Assembly (NCBI RefSeq): GCF_023502235.1
Contig: NZ_JAMFLY010000001.1
Coordinates: 1,302,001-1,366,000, forward strand
Direction of reading: 5' to 3'
DNA length: 64,000 nt
DNA from: Flagellimonas myxillae
Lineage (GTDB): Bacteria > Bacteroidota > Bacteroidia > Flavobacteriales > Flavobacteriaceae
The notes beneath the pieces are model-generated. The model was not told where the DNA came from, ran no database searches, and saw nothing but the letters and a program-made list of their open reading frames with translations. The first letter of the stretch is position 1. The number at the start of each line of letters is the position of its first letter. This document shows positions 24,676 to 34,023 of the stretch, piece after piece. The position numbers and the translations under genes were made by a program.

Positions 24676-27306
24676 TCAAAACAAAGAAGTTTGCTCAGAA
24701 CCATCTGGATTTGCATCAGCGTCACCGCTGCCATTTCCACCTACCGATTCCTCATCCACCACTTCTATTTCCTCGGGAGCGGTTTCCTTGGGTTCCTCAT
24801 ACGGCAAGGGTTCCAATACGTTGATGTTTTTCACTTTTTCGGCGGTCAGCTGATTCCCAATGGCCTTGATGCCCTTAACAGAAATGAAACTTTCAATGTC
24901 CACTTGTTGATTGGGCTTGGCATCCTTGCCCCTAGGTTTGATAAATTCAATTTCTATTAGGGGTCGCCAATCCGTTGAGACCAATTCCAAAAAGGATTTG
25001 GAATGCTCGGATATGACCACTTCTTCTTTATTGGAGTTCTCTATCAAGAATCGTTTAATGTAATAACGCTCTTTTTCTCCTTCGTAATGCACCACGGAAA
25101 TCGGTTTCTTCGGATTCCATTTTTCCAACACGATCATGTCGTCGTTAAATCGGGTTAGCAAATCTGGAGGAATGGTTTTAACCTTTCCTTTTTGATCAAT
25201 GATCAGCAACAGGTCGTCTCCCTTAAAATCCCCAAGAAGTTCTCCGCGTCCGTCTACATTGAGTCGGCTTACCACGTCATCGAACCAAATCTTTCTTGGT
25301 TTTAAGGTCGAAACTCCTTTTTCCTTGAGTTCGATACGCTTCACCGCATATTTAGTGACCAAATTGCCCTTGGAGGCCCTTCCCTTGATCATCAAATCCG
25401 CAAAATCCAGATCCCATTTTAATTTCTTAATGCTCCCTGACTGCCGCAACAAAACGGTTATGATTTCTGCCTCTCCATTTGGGTTCGCGGAAAAATAAAG
25501 TACATCGGCAGAAGGTTTCCCCCCGGCCAACTGATAAATCTTGTCCCGTGTAACCCCCGTTACATTGAACCTTTTTATATAGCTGGGACCACCCCTACCA
25601 TCTTTATAGATCATGTTATAGGTGGTTCGGTTGTCTTTCTTTTTAAAGACCCCTACATGAATGATGTTCTTGCCCACAAAAGTTTTGGAATCCACCTTGG
25701 TCACCATCATCTCCCCTTTTCTGGTGAACACGATGATGTCGTCTATATCACTGCAATCCGTGACATACTCGTCCCTTCGCAAAGAAGTTCCGATAAATCC
25801 TTCTTCCCTGTTTACATACAGCTTGGTATTCCGGATTACCACCTTCGTGGCCTCGATGTCGTCGAAAATTTTTATTTCCGATTTACGTTCCCTTCCCTTG
25901 CCATATTTTTTCTTCAGTTCCTTGAAGTAGTCAATAGCGTAGTCCACCAAATGCGCCAAATGGTGTTTGGTCTGGGCAATGCGATCGTCCAAGCTATCAA
26001 TGAGTTGTTGGGCTTTTTCCAGGTCGAACTTCGATATCCGTTTAATGCGGATTTCGGTCAATCGCACAATATCGTCTTCGGTAACCGCACGTTTCAGGTT
26101 TTTGGTGTGGGGTTTCAGCCCCTTGTCGATAGCGGCTATTACACCCTCCCAGGTTTCTTCCTCTTCAATATCCCGATAGATGCGGTTTTCTATAAATATG
26201 CGCTCCAAAGAAGCAAAGTGCCACTGCTCCTCGAGTTCGCTCAATTGAATCTCAAGTTCTCCTTTAAGCAACTCCACGGTATAATCCGTGGACCGTTCCA
26301 GCATTTCCTTTACCCCAATAAAGAGGGGTTTGTTATCCTCAATAATACATCCCAAAGGAGAGATGGAAGACTCACAAGCCGTAAATGCATACAGGGCGTC
26401 AATGGTTTTATCTGGGGAAATACCGCTGGGCAGATGCACTAAAATCTCGACTTCTGCAGCGGTGTTGTCCTCTATTTTTTTGATTTTGATCTTCCCTTTG
26501 TCGTTGGCTTTAAGAATGGAATCAATTAAAGAGGACGTGTTGGTGCCATACGGTATTTCGTTGATCACCAAAGTGTTTTTGTCCAAGGTCGAAATCTTGG
26601 CCCGAACCCGTACTTTACCGCCCCGCATTCCCTCATTGTAATTGGTCACATCTATGATGCCAGCTGTGGGAAAATCCGGGAATATCTTAAAACGCTGACC
26701 CCGAAGGTGTTTGATGGAAGCATCGATTAACTCGTTAAAGTTATGGGGCAGGATTTTCGTGGAAAGTCCCACAGCAATACCCTCCGCACCTTGCGCCAAT
26801 AAAAGTGGAAATTTTACCGGAAGGTTTACTGGTTCCTTTTTTCGCCCGTCGTAGGAGAGTTGCCATTCAGTAATCTTCGGGCTATACACTACATCCAACG
26901 CGAATTTGGAGAGTCGGGCCTCAATATACCTGGAGGCTGCAGCACTATCCCCGGTAAGAATATTACCCCAGTTCCCTTGAGTGTCGATGAGCAGGTCCTT
27001 TTGCCCAATTTGAACCATGGCATCGGCGATACTGGCATCTCCGTGGGGGTGATATTGCATGGTGTGCCCCACAACGTTGGCCACTTTGTTGTACCGGCCA
27101 TCGTCCAATTCCTTAAGGGCGTGCATAATGCGTCGTTGCACAGGCTTAAACCCATCCTCAATAGCGGGTACGGCCCTTTCCAAAATTACGTAGGAGGCAT
27201 AATCCAAAAACCAGTCCTTGTACATACCCGTTACGCGGGTAAGACTATCTTGGGAATTTTCTTGGTTCTCTAAACCTTCATCATTCAGTTCTTCGTTCTC
27301 TTCCAT
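24676..27306 (-). CDS. parC: DNA topoisomerase IV subunit A (GyrA/ParC family)
   Basis: DNA-breaking subunit of topoisomerase IV, 876 residues. The N-terminal winged helix carries HPHGDASIADAMV (about 86); alanine and aspartate occupy the positions of E. coli ParC Ser80 and Glu84 (quinolone region). The catalytic tyrosine is in ASRYIEARLS (about 128). A tower/coiled-coil region (350-490) and a C-terminal beta-pinwheel-type domain (530-770) follow, with an acidic Gly/Asp-rich tail. parE lies 24 bp upstream, so the two form an operon. Confidence 0.94.
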   Translation of the reverse strand: MEENEELNDEGLENQENSQDSLTRVTGMYKDWFLDYASYVILERAVPAIEDGFKPVQRRIMHALKELDDGRYNKVANVVGHTMQYHPHGDASIADAMVQIGQKDLLIDTQGNWGNILTGDSAAASRYIEARLSKFALDVVYSPKITEWQLSYDGRKKEPVNLPVKFPLLLAQGAEGIAVGLSTKILPHNFNELIDASIKHLRGQRFKIFPDFPTAGIIDVTNYNEGMRGGKVRVRAKISTLDKNTLVINEIPYGTNTSSLIDSILKANDKGKIKIKKIEDNTAAEVEILVHLPSGISPDKTIDALYAFTACESSISPLGCIIEDNKPLFIGVKEMLERSTDYTVELLKGELEIQLSELEEQWHFASLERIFIENRIYRDIEEEETWEGVIAAIDKGLKPHTKNLKRAVTEDDIVRLTEIRIKRISKFDLEKAQQLIDSLDDRIAQTKHHLAHLVDYAIDYFKELKKKYGKGRERKSEIKIFDDIEATKVVIRNTKLYVNREEGFIGTSLRRDEYVTDCSDIDDIIVFTRKGEMMVTKVDSKTFVGKNIIHVGVFKKKDNRTTYNMIYKDGRGGPSYIKRFNVTGVTRDKIYQLAGGKPSADVLYFSANPNGEAEIITVLLRQSGSIKKLKWDLDFADLMIKGRASKGNLVTKYAVKRIELKEKGVSTLKPRKIWFDDVVSRLNVDGRGELLGDFKGDDLLLIIDQKGKVKTIPPDLLTRFNDDMIVLEKWNPKKPISVVHYEGEKERYYIKRFLIENSNKEEVVISEHSKSFLELVSTDWRPLIEIEFIKPRGKDAKPNQQVDIESFISVKGIKAIGNQLTAEKVKNINVLEPLPYEEPKETAPEEIEVVDEESVGGNGSGDADANPDGSEQTSLF

Positions 27307-27330
27307 TTAGAAGGAGGTCATTTATCTGGT

Positions 27331-29187
27331 TTATAGTTGGTTTTCTTCGACTAAGTCAAGTTCTACTTTAAGATTTTTTATGATGAATTCCTGACGGTCA
27401 GGGGTATTTTTGCCCATATAAAACTTTAGCAAGGTGTCGATGCTCATCGCCTTATCCAGCATCACGGGCTCCAAACGAATGTCATCCCCGATAAAATGTT
27501 TGAACTCATCTGGGGAAATCTCCCCCAATCCCTTAAAGCGCGTAATTTCTGGTTTCCCTGTTAGTTTGTGAATGGCATTCCTTTTTTCTTCCTCACTATA
27601 GCAGTAGATGGTTTCCTTCTTGTTTCGAACCCTGAACAAAGGGGTTTGAAGGATGTACAAATGTCCTTCTTTGATCAATTCTGGGAAAAATTGAAGAAAG
27701 AACGTGATCAACAGTAAACGAATATGCATCCCGTCCACATCGGCATCCGTGGCAATTACAATATTGTTGTATCTGAGGTCCTCCATGGATTCCTCAATAT
27801 TCAAGGCCGCCTGTAGTAGATTGAATTCCTCATTTTCGTACACAATCTTCTTGGACATGCCGTAGGAATTCAAAGGCTTTCCACGAAGACTAAAAACCGC
27901 CTGGGTATTCACATCCCTGGATTTGGTAATGGAACCCGAAGCGGAATCCCCCTCCGTGATAAAGAGGGTGGTTTCCAACCTGCGGTCCTTTTTCATATCC
28001 TGAAGGTGTACGCGGCAATCCCGAAGTTTTTTATTGTGCAGGCTCGCTTTTTTGGCACGTTCCCTTGCCAATTTCCTAATTCCCGAAAGTTCCTTGCGTT
28101 CTTTTTCGGCCTGTACAATCTTCCGTTGGAGCGCCTCTGCCGTTGTTGGGTTTTTATGTAGATAATTGTCTAGGTACTTTCCTATAAAATCGTTGACATA
28201 GGTACGTACCGTAGGTAGATTTCCACCCATATCAGTAGAGCCCAATTTCGTTTTGGTCTGGCTTTCAAAAACTGGCTCCATAACTTTAATGGAAACGGCG
28301 GAGATAATGGACTTTCGTATATCCGAGGCATCATAGTTCTTACCGTAATAATCCCTAACGGTCTTTACTATGGCTTCCCGAAAAGCGGATTGGTGCGTAC
28401 CGCCCTGAGTGGTGTGCTGTCCGTTTACGAAGGAGTGGTACTCCTCGCTATACTGCGTTTTACTATGGGTTATGGCCACCTCAATATCGTTTCCTTTTAG
28501 GTGGATGATGGGATATAAAAAGTCTTCTTGATTGTTGTTGTCTTCCAGAAGGTCTTTTAATCCGTTTTCGGAATGGAATTTTTCCCCATTGAAAACAATG
28601 GTAAGCCCAGGGTTGAGGTATACGTAATTCTTGAGCATGCGTTCCACATACTCGTTGCGATATTTGTAGTTTTTAAAAATGGTCTCGTCCGGGACAAAAC
28701 TAACCTTCGTTCCCCTTCGCTTTGAAGAATCAATCAATTCTTCGGTCACCAAGTTCCCAGCCTTAAATTCGGCAGCTTTGGCTTTGCCATCCCTAATCGA
28801 TTCAACTTTGAAAAAATTGGACAGCGCATTTACTGCTTTGGTCCCGACACCATTCAATCCAACGGATTTTTTAAAGGCACGGGTGTCGTACTTACCTCCG
28901 GTGTTCATTTTGGAAACTACGTCCACCACTTTGCCTAGTGGAATTCCCCGACCATAGTCACGTACATGTACCGTGTTTTCCTTAATATTGATGTCAATGG
29001 TTTTCCCGGCCCCCATGACAAATTCATCAATACAGTTATCTATTACTTCTTTGAGGAGGATATAGATACCATCATCTGCGGAAGAGCCATCGCCAAGTTT
29101 ACCAATATACATTCCGGGACGCATTCGGATATGCTCCTTCCAGTCGAGTGAGCGAATATTATCCTCTGTATATTGGGTCTGTGCCAT
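27331..29187 (-). CDS. parE: DNA topoisomerase IV subunit B
   Basis: ATPase subunit, 618 residues. The GHKL ATPase domain shows [15 protein letters not shown] and [14 protein letters not shown] (about 110), and the transducer region contains HQSAFREA. The TOPRIM domain has [11 protein letters not shown] (about 412) and [12 protein letters not shown] (about 480). PLFRVRNKK and [11 protein letters not shown] are further family signatures. It is first in the parE-parC operon. No clear promoter was found in 29188-29260. Confidence 0.95.
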   Translation of the reverse strand: MAQTQYTEDNIRSLDWKEHIRMRPGMYIGKLGDGSSADDGIYILLKEVIDNCIDEFVMGAGKTIDINIKENTVHVRDYGRGIPLGKVVDVVSKMNTGGKYDTRAFKKSVGLNGVGTKAVNALSNFFKVESIRDGKAKAAEFKAGNLVTEELIDSSKRRGTKVSFVPDETIFKNYKYRNEYVERMLKNYVYLNPGLTIVFNGEKFHSENGLKDLLEDNNNQEDFLYPIIHLKGNDIEVAITHSKTQYSEEYHSFVNGQHTTQGGTHQSAFREAIVKTVRDYYGKNYDASDIRKSIISAVSIKVMEPVFESQTKTKLGSTDMGGNLPTVRTYVNDFIGKYLDNYLHKNPTTAEALQRKIVQAEKERKELSGIRKLARERAKKASLHNKKLRDCRVHLQDMKKDRRLETTLFITEGDSASGSITKSRDVNTQAVFSLRGKPLNSYGMSKKIVYENEEFNLLQAALNIEESMEDLRYNNIVIATDADVDGMHIRLLLITFFLQFFPELIKEGHLYILQTPLFRVRNKKETIYCYSEEEKRNAIHKLTGKPEITRFKGLGEISPDEFKHFIGDDIRLEPVMLDKAMSIDTLLKFYMGKNTPDRQEFIIKNLKVELDLVEENQL

Positions 29188-29377
29188 GTGTTAGGGGTTA
29201 ATCCTTGCTAATATAAAATTTAGGCACAAAAATACTAGCGCAGTGGCTAGAAAGTAATCAACAGTGGGTGTTGATAGGGGTATTTATTGGTTTTTGGCAT
29301 GAAATCCGTGAATTGGCCATAAAGGCTGAACAGGGGTGGCACTAATTTTCCCTAACACTAATGGGTGTGCTGTTATT

Positions 29378-29397
29378 GACACGAATTTCACGAATTA
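29378..29397. repeat. intergenic CACGAATT-type repeat, copy 1
   Basis: GACACGAATTTCACGAATTA contains CACGAATT twice at about 10-bp spacing. Related copies lie at 30936-30958 and 32589-32609, and a looser one near 29303 (ATCCGTGAATTGG). The rest of the 29188-29464 gap has no gene. Confidence 0.5.
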
Positions 29398-29432
29398 GCC
29401 CTGGGTCAACTTTATAATCAATTTTTGATGGA

Positions 29433-29451
29433 CACCGGCCTTTGGCCGGTG
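29433..29451 (-). terminator. hairpin after the kelch lipoprotein gene
   Basis: CACCGGCC and GGCCGGTG form a perfect 8-bp GC-rich stem with a TTT loop, 13 bp after the stop. No long T run follows on the minus strand, so it may stabilise the 3' end rather than terminate. Confidence 0.5.
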
Positions 29452-29464
29452 CTTCCTGTCCTCC

Positions 29465-30796
29465 TTATAACTTTTTCCTGGGTTCAAATTTCCAAAATGT
29501 ATCCGATGTATCCCCACTTCCAAGGCCCATATATCCGACTCCATTGACAGATAGTCCAATTGCGCCTGAACTTTCAGTAACCCCCTCTGGATTAATCAAA
29601 TCCGTCCAACTATTATCTATAGGGTTGTAAACTATAAAATCTTGATATTTGATGGACGTCTGTTGATTTTGATCGTAGGTGGCGCCATAGCCCAAATAGA
29701 CTTTATCATCTATAGCAAATCCAAAGGCACCTGATCTTTTTCCTGAAAAGGAGGCTTTTTCTATCCAAGAGTCGTTTGAGGGTGTGTACTCCCAGAATTC
29801 ATTCGAACCATTGCCATCTCCAGCTTTTTCAGTCCGCCCCAAATGCACATATGCTTTGTCATCAACTACGAAACCAAGTCCTCTTGTAAAGGCCGGACCA
29901 GGAAAACCCATCTTCACCGTCCAACTGTCGTCTATTGGGTCGTACATCCACACTTCATCCACCTCTTGGGTAAACTCCCCATTGAAATAGCCGCCACCAA
30001 CCACATATCCCTTACCATTAATGCTGAATCCTGTGGCTCTTTTCTTTCCACTGCCTGGAAAAGGGGTATCCATCAATGTCCAAGTACCACCTTGACCGAC
30101 ATTGGGGTTATATTCCCATACCTCAGAAGAATCTTCGTCATTTTTACTGCCACCAATTACATATGCCTTGTTATTTATAATAAAAACGGTAGAACCTGTC
30201 AGTTTGTCCTCAGTGTTTAGAAAATCTGCCCTTTGATCCCAACTATCCAAATTAGGGTCATATGACCAAATTTCATGTTCAGTTAAATGATCAGAAGTGC
30301 TTCCTAATCCTGAATAAATTATTCCGTTAATAGTAAAACTAATCCCAAGAGTTCTACCTTCCTCATTGGGGTAGCTTGTCACCTGAGTCCATTTGGCTGG
30401 CTCATACACTTCAAACTCATCTGTACTGGTCACTGTTGTGGTTCCAGTTGATACAGTTATTGTCCCAGAAGTGGCATTATCTGGTACCGTTACCGTCAAT
30501 AGAGTTGAAGTAGCATCTGTCACTGCCCCCCCGGCTGTTCCAAATGTTACGGTGTTCTCACTTGGGGTGGTACTAAAGTTGGTTCCGGTCAATTCAAGGG
30601 TACTGCCACGTTCACCTTCCACAGGACTAAATGAGGTAAATGTCATTGTTTCTGGGGCTGGGTCGTCATCCGGATTGCCAACATCATCAATACTATCGTT
30701 TTCTTTTTTGCTACATGCCATAATCAAGCACATGGCTAAAATGGGCAGGCCAAAGACCAGCCATTTTTTCACATCATAAGATTTTAGGACTTTCAT
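29465..30796 (-). CDS. surface-type lipoprotein with IPT/TIG domain and kelch-like propeller
   Basis: A 443-residue lipoprotein. The signal sequence ends in the lipobox LIMAC (Cys about 28) followed by SKKENDS, resembling the Lys-acidic lipoprotein export signals that send lipoproteins to the outer face in Bacteroidota. Residues about 50-130 are an IPT/TIG immunoglobulin-like domain (SFSPVEGERGSTLELTGTNF). About 135-440 is a beta-propeller of kelch-type repeats (for example VIGGSKNDEDSSEVWEYNP, VVGGGYFNGE, VWMYDPIDDSW). It probably binds a surface ligand or glycan. Its N-terminal third and promoter region are duplicated in the next gene (31040-32272). Confidence 0.82.
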   Translation of the reverse strand: MKVLKSYDVKKWLVFGLPILAMCLIMACSKKENDSIDDVGNPDDDPAPETMTFTSFSPVEGERGSTLELTGTNFSTTPSENTVTFGTAGGAVTDATSTLLTVTVPDNATSGTITVSTGTTTVTSTDEFEVYEPAKWTQVTSYPNEEGRTLGISFTINGIIYSGLGSTSDHLTEHEIWSYDPNLDSWDQRADFLNTEDKLTGSTVFIINNKAYVIGGSKNDEDSSEVWEYNPNVGQGGTWTLMDTPFPGSGKKRATGFSINGKGYVVGGGYFNGEFTQEVDEVWMYDPIDDSWTVKMGFPGPAFTRGLGFVVDDKAYVHLGRTEKAGDGNGSNEFWEYTPSNDSWIEKASFSGKRSGAFGFAIDDKVYLGYGATYDQNQQTSIKYQDFIVYNPIDNSWTDLINPEGVTESSGAIGLSVNGVGYMGLGSGDTSDTFWKFEPRKKL

Positions 30797-30857
30797 AGAC
30801 TTTAGTTTTTAATTAGAAAGTCCTAAAGTCCAGTTTTCGAGGAAGTTTGTGTTACCT

Positions 30858-30910
30858 CAATTCACGAATGGCTGGTTTGGATTGATGGATGAGCCATTTG
30901 GATTGATGAT
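30858..30910 (-). promoter_or_regulatory. three 21-bp-spaced direct repeats (LytTR-like site) upstream of kelch lipoprotein
   Basis: On the minus strand: ATCATCAATCC (30910-30900), TCCATCAATCC (30889-30879) and TTCGTGAATTG (30868-30858), starting exactly 21 bp apart. The array ends 62 bp before the ATG. Nine-base direct repeats with 12-bp gaps are the known geometry of LytTR-domain regulators. An equivalent array lies at 32334-32386. Confidence 0.6.
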
Positions 30911-30935
30911 TGCGGAAATTGGACTATATAAAACT

Positions 30936-30958
30936 GACACGAAGGTCACGAATTAACG
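30936..30958. repeat. intergenic CACGAATT-type repeat, copy 2
   Basis: GACACGAAGGTCACGAATTA and the next 3 bases. It shares the frame of the copy at 29378-29397 and lies just after the terminator of the TIG lipoprotein gene. Confidence 0.45.
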
Positions 30959-30976
30959 CTACTGGCCTTAAGAACC

Positions 30977-31007
30977 AAAAAACACCGGCCCAACAATGGT
31001 ACCGGTG
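30977..31007 (-). terminator. intrinsic terminator of the TIG lipoprotein gene
   Basis: On the minus strand CACCGG (31007-31002) pairs with CCGGTG (30988-30983), the stem possibly extended through an internal loop, followed by TTTTTT (30982-30977). It lies 33 bp after the stop. The CACCGG stem sequence is shared with the hairpin after the kelch gene. Confidence 0.7.
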
Positions 31008-31039
31008 CTTTACAAAAAATGAAAAACAATCCTTATTAT

Positions 31040-32272
31040 CTATTGAATAACCTGGGGTTCCTGTACCAAAATTTCCAGAAATACTGTACGATTATTCCCA
31101 GAACCATTGATATCATTGACTTTGATATATCCTTTTGCACCCGCTTGGTTTATAAAACTGTAAACCGATCCGACTCCAATTATTTGGGCGCTATTACCAT
31201 CATTACCTATGTTGTTTTCCACATCGGTGGACGTTATACCATCCAAACTTGTTATTTGGACCGAATTAAATTTGGTGGTTGAAGAATTAGCTTCCAATAA
31301 GTCCCCAAAACCAAGTCCTTCCCTTGCATCGGGTGAAATTAATTTTACCCAATTAGTACCTGGACCATCTCCATCAAAATTGGTGACCCCAATGGTAATA
31401 TCTATGCCCATTTGTTCTGCTATTGTTAATTCGTCAGGTACATCCTTGGCCTTGTAAGCCTCTGGTTCACCTGAATTCAAACAATCATTAAATTCATTTC
31501 CTTGGGTGCCATAGCCCAGGTTTTGTGTTTTCGGGTTGAGCAAACGGTACAAACCTCCGCTACCGCCTTGTCCCTGCGCAACCACATCGATGGTATGGGA
31601 AGCAGTAGCAAATGCTTCATCGTCCTCATCTTTGACCATAACGATATACTCCACAATGTCGTCTACCAATTCTGTAACAACAAATTCATAGGTTGCACTA
31701 AATTCGGTGTCCCCCACTTCAGGGGCATCATAGTCGTCTTCAATTGCTATAGGTGTAGCTCCATTCACAGATTTGTACAATCCAAACTCAGAAATACCTT
31801 CTTCCGCAGTAACGCTCACGTCGATGCTTACACTTTCTCCAATTTCAAACTTAGTGGTTGTATAATCATAGGAGGGTACAATTCCCACAACGGCAGTGGG
31901 ATCTATGGTTACCGTAAAAGTTTCTGTGCTGGTTGCGGTACTGGAACCAACCTTTACGCTAACCTTGCCAGAAGTTGCCCCCTCAGGAACATCGAACTTA
32001 AGCTCATTGGCTTTGGCACTATTAAGGGTAACGGCGGTGCCGCCAAGAGTAACTGTGTTTTCGGATGCGACTGCACTAAACTCAGAACCTACAACTGTAA
32101 TTTCAGTACCTACTTCCCCTTTCAAGGGCGAAATGCTAGTAATGGAAACTGAGACTTCTGGTGGTGTGTCGTCGTCATCTTTTTTACTACATGCCACAAT
32201 AAAGAGCATGGCTAATAAAGGAAGTGCAAAGACATTCCATTTTTTTACTTCAAAAATGCTGGATTTTCTCAT
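31040..32272 (-). CDS. surface-type lipoprotein with IPT/TIG domain
   Basis: A 410-residue lipoprotein with lipobox FIVAC (Cys about 28) followed by SKKDDDD, a good match to a Lys-Asp-Asp surface export signal. Residues about 42-125 are an IPT/TIG domain (ISPLKGEVGTEITVVGSEF), then an Ig-like region (130-230) and a unique C-terminal domain (240-410) I do not recognise. Signal sequence, TIG domain and upstream DNA resemble the kelch lipoprotein next door, so the two arose by duplication with exchange of the C-terminal part. Confidence 0.8.
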   Translation of the reverse strand: MRKSSIFEVKKWNVFALPLLAMLFIVACSKKDDDDTPPEVSVSITSISPLKGEVGTEITVVGSEFSAVASENTVTLGGTAVTLNSAKANELKFDVPEGATSGKVSVKVGSSTATSTETFTVTIDPTAVVGIVPSYDYTTTKFEIGESVSIDVSVTAEEGISEFGLYKSVNGATPIAIEDDYDAPEVGDTEFSATYEFVVTELVDDIVEYIVMVKDEDDEAFATASHTIDVVAQGQGGSGGLYRLLNPKTQNLGYGTQGNEFNDCLNSGEPEAYKAKDVPDELTIAEQMGIDITIGVTNFDGDGPGTNWVKLISPDAREGLGFGDLLEANSSTTKFNSVQITSLDGITSTDVENNIGNDGNSAQIIGVGSVYSFINQAGAKGYIKVNDINGSGNNRTVFLEILVQEPQVIQ

Positions 32273-32333
32273 AGAACTTTTGTTTTTGGTTTAAGATTCA
32301 AAAGTCCTGTTTTGAAGGAAGTTTTATACCTAT

Positions 32334-32386
32334 CAATTCACGAATGGGTGGTTTGGGTTGACGGATGTGGGGTTTGGGTTGACGGA
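32334..32386 (-). promoter_or_regulatory. three 21-bp-spaced direct repeats (LytTR-like site) upstream of TIG lipoprotein
   Basis: On the minus strand: TCCGTCAACCC (32386-32376), TCCGTCAACCC (32365-32355) and TTCGTGAATTG (32344-32334), 21 bp apart. The first two are identical over 16 bases (TCCGTCAACCCAAACC). The array ends 62 bp before the ATG, the same distance as in the paralogous array at 30858-30910. Confidence 0.62.
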
Positions 32387-32396
32387 AGATACCAAT

Positions 32397-32725
32397 GTTC
32401 AATTAGCAATTAACAATGAACAATTTTGAATTGGGGGTTTTTAATGTTGGATGGAACTCAAACAAAACGTTAAAAATTCAACATTTAAAACACAAAATTA
32501 ACCGCAACATGAAGTTCTATGAATATTGTCAAGTATTATGCTTTCTATACAAACCAATGGATTCAACATCCAATTATTTCCTGGATTTACACGAATTCCA
32601 CAAATTAACTCAAAGATATTGTGATTGCGGTGGATTCTTATTCCACAAATTTTTACGAATTTGGAATTACTAGGGATTCAGGTCTTGTGTCTTGTATCTT
32701 AATTCTAGGGTCTAACTTCAAGGGT
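32397..32725. other. AT-rich intergenic stretch without a convincing gene
   Basis: It begins with short AT-rich words (CAATTAGCAATTAACAATG) also seen near 58256-58345, and contains a CACGAATT-type copy at 32589-32609 with a second TTCCACAAATT at 32641. The longest reading frame here (32416-32673) has no domain, no promoter and odd composition, so I do not call it. Confidence 0.5.
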
Positions 32726-33820
32726 CTAAACGTTGAACCTAAAAAGCATCACATCGCCATCTTTAACGATGTACTCCTTGCCTTCCACTCGCATTTTTCC
32801 GGCTTCCTTTACCTTCGTCTCACTACCGTATTGCACATAATCGCTATAAGAGATTACCTCGGCACGGATAAATCCCTTTTCGAAATCGGTGTGGATTACC
32901 CCAGCAGCTTGGGGAGCGGTGGCCCCAACTGGAATGGTCCAGGCACGAACCTCTTTTTTACCTGCGGTGAAATAGGTTTCCAAGTCAAGCAACCTGTAAG
33001 CACCTCTAATAAGTTTGGCCGACCCGGGTTCTGAGAGTCCCAAGTCTTCCAAGAACATTTGGCGTTCTTCGTAGGTTTCCAGTTCGGTGATGTCCGCCTC
33101 GGTCCCAACGGCCAAGAAAATTACCTCGGCATCCTCATCGGCAACGGCCTTCTTTACTTTCTCTACGTATTCGTTACCATCCACTGCAGCGCCTTCATCC
33201 ACATTGCACACATACATTACGGGCTTGTCCGTGATCAACTGCAGGGGTTTTACGTATTCCCAGTGGTCATCATCAGAAATAGAAATGGCCCGAACCGAAG
33301 TCCCTGCCTCCAATGCCTCTTTCAATTGGTTTAAAACATCAGCTTCCTTTTGGGCATCCTTGTTACCCGTTTTGGCGGCACGTTTTACCTTGTCCAGTTT
33401 TTTCTCAACGCTCTCCAAATCGCGCAACTGAAGCTCCATATCAATGGTCTCCTTATCCCGAATGGGATCTACGGAACCGTCTACATGCACAATGTTATCA
33501 TTATCAAAACAACGGAGCACATGTAAAATGGCATCGGTCTCCCGAATGTTGCCCAAAAACTGGTTGCCCAGCCCCTCTCCTTTGCTGGCTCCTTTTACCA
33601 AACCTGCAATGTCCACAATCTCAACCGTTGCTGGAATCACTTTTTCTGGGTCCACCAATTCTTCCAATTTTTCCAAACGGGGGTCGGGTACGTTTACCAC
33701 ACCAATATTGGGTTCAATGGTACAGAATGGAAAATTGGCACTCTGTGCCTTGGCATTGGACAAACAATTGAAAAGGGTCGATTTTCCTACGTTGGGCAAT
33801 CCTACAATTCCGGCCTTCAT
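32726..33820 (-). CDS. ychF: redox-regulated ATPase YchF
   Basis: Universally conserved Obg-family P-loop protein that prefers ATP and associates with ribosomes. The 364-residue length is normal. G1 motif GLPNVGKSTLFNCLS (about 7-21), switch region FPFCTIEPNIG, DIAGLVKGASKGEGLGN, a helical insert (120-200), and a C-terminal TGS domain (about 275-364) with IHTDFEKGFIRAEVI. It is monocistronic. An AT-rich repeat region lies upstream. Confidence 0.96.
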   Translation of the reverse strand: MKAGIVGLPNVGKSTLFNCLSNAKAQSANFPFCTIEPNIGVVNVPDPRLEKLEELVDPEKVIPATVEIVDIAGLVKGASKGEGLGNQFLGNIRETDAILHVLRCFDNDNIVHVDGSVDPIRDKETIDMELQLRDLESVEKKLDKVKRAAKTGNKDAQKEADVLNQLKEALEAGTSVRAISISDDDHWEYVKPLQLITDKPVMYVCNVDEGAAVDGNEYVEKVKKAVADEDAEVIFLAVGTEADITELETYEERQMFLEDLGLSEPGSAKLIRGAYRLLDLETYFTAGKKEVRAWTIPVGATAPQAAGVIHTDFEKGFIRAEVISYSDYVQYGSETKVKEAGKMRVEGKEYIVKDGDVMLFRFNV

Positions 33821-33881
33821 TGTGTTAGTTGCTAGATTTTAGACGTTAGATTTAAGAAACAAGTTCAGGTTTCAGACTTCA

Positions 33882-33983
33882 GATAATTGACAATTGATTA
33901 TTGATTATTGATTACTGTAAACTGATAACTGACACCTGATTTTGATTACTGATTACTGTTAACTGATTACCGTTAACTGATTT
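33882..33983. repeat. AT-rich tandem-like repeats
   Basis: Overlapping short units such as TTGATTATTGATTACTG, AACTGATAACTG and two copies of GTTAACTGATTAC. They lie upstream of ychF and downstream of the 41-residue gene. Similar word-like repeats occur at 58256-58345. Purpose unknown. Confidence 0.5.
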
Positions 33984-34023
33984 AAAGCGTGCAAATATAC
34001 ACCGAAGTTTTAGATGGCGATAC

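Noticed and set aside
25657..26442. 261-codon open frame on the plus strand opposite parC
   Set aside because: Antisense to the conserved topoisomerase coding sequence, with no motif, promoter or neighbour logic.
31502..32152. 216-codon open frame opposite the TIG lipoprotein
   Set aside because: Antisense shadow; composition (many Cys, Asn, His) is atypical and no signal or domain is present.
32416..32673. 85-codon frame in the gap before ychF
   Set aside because: Lies in repeat-like AT-rich DNA, lacks a promoter box, and its translation has no recognisable pattern.
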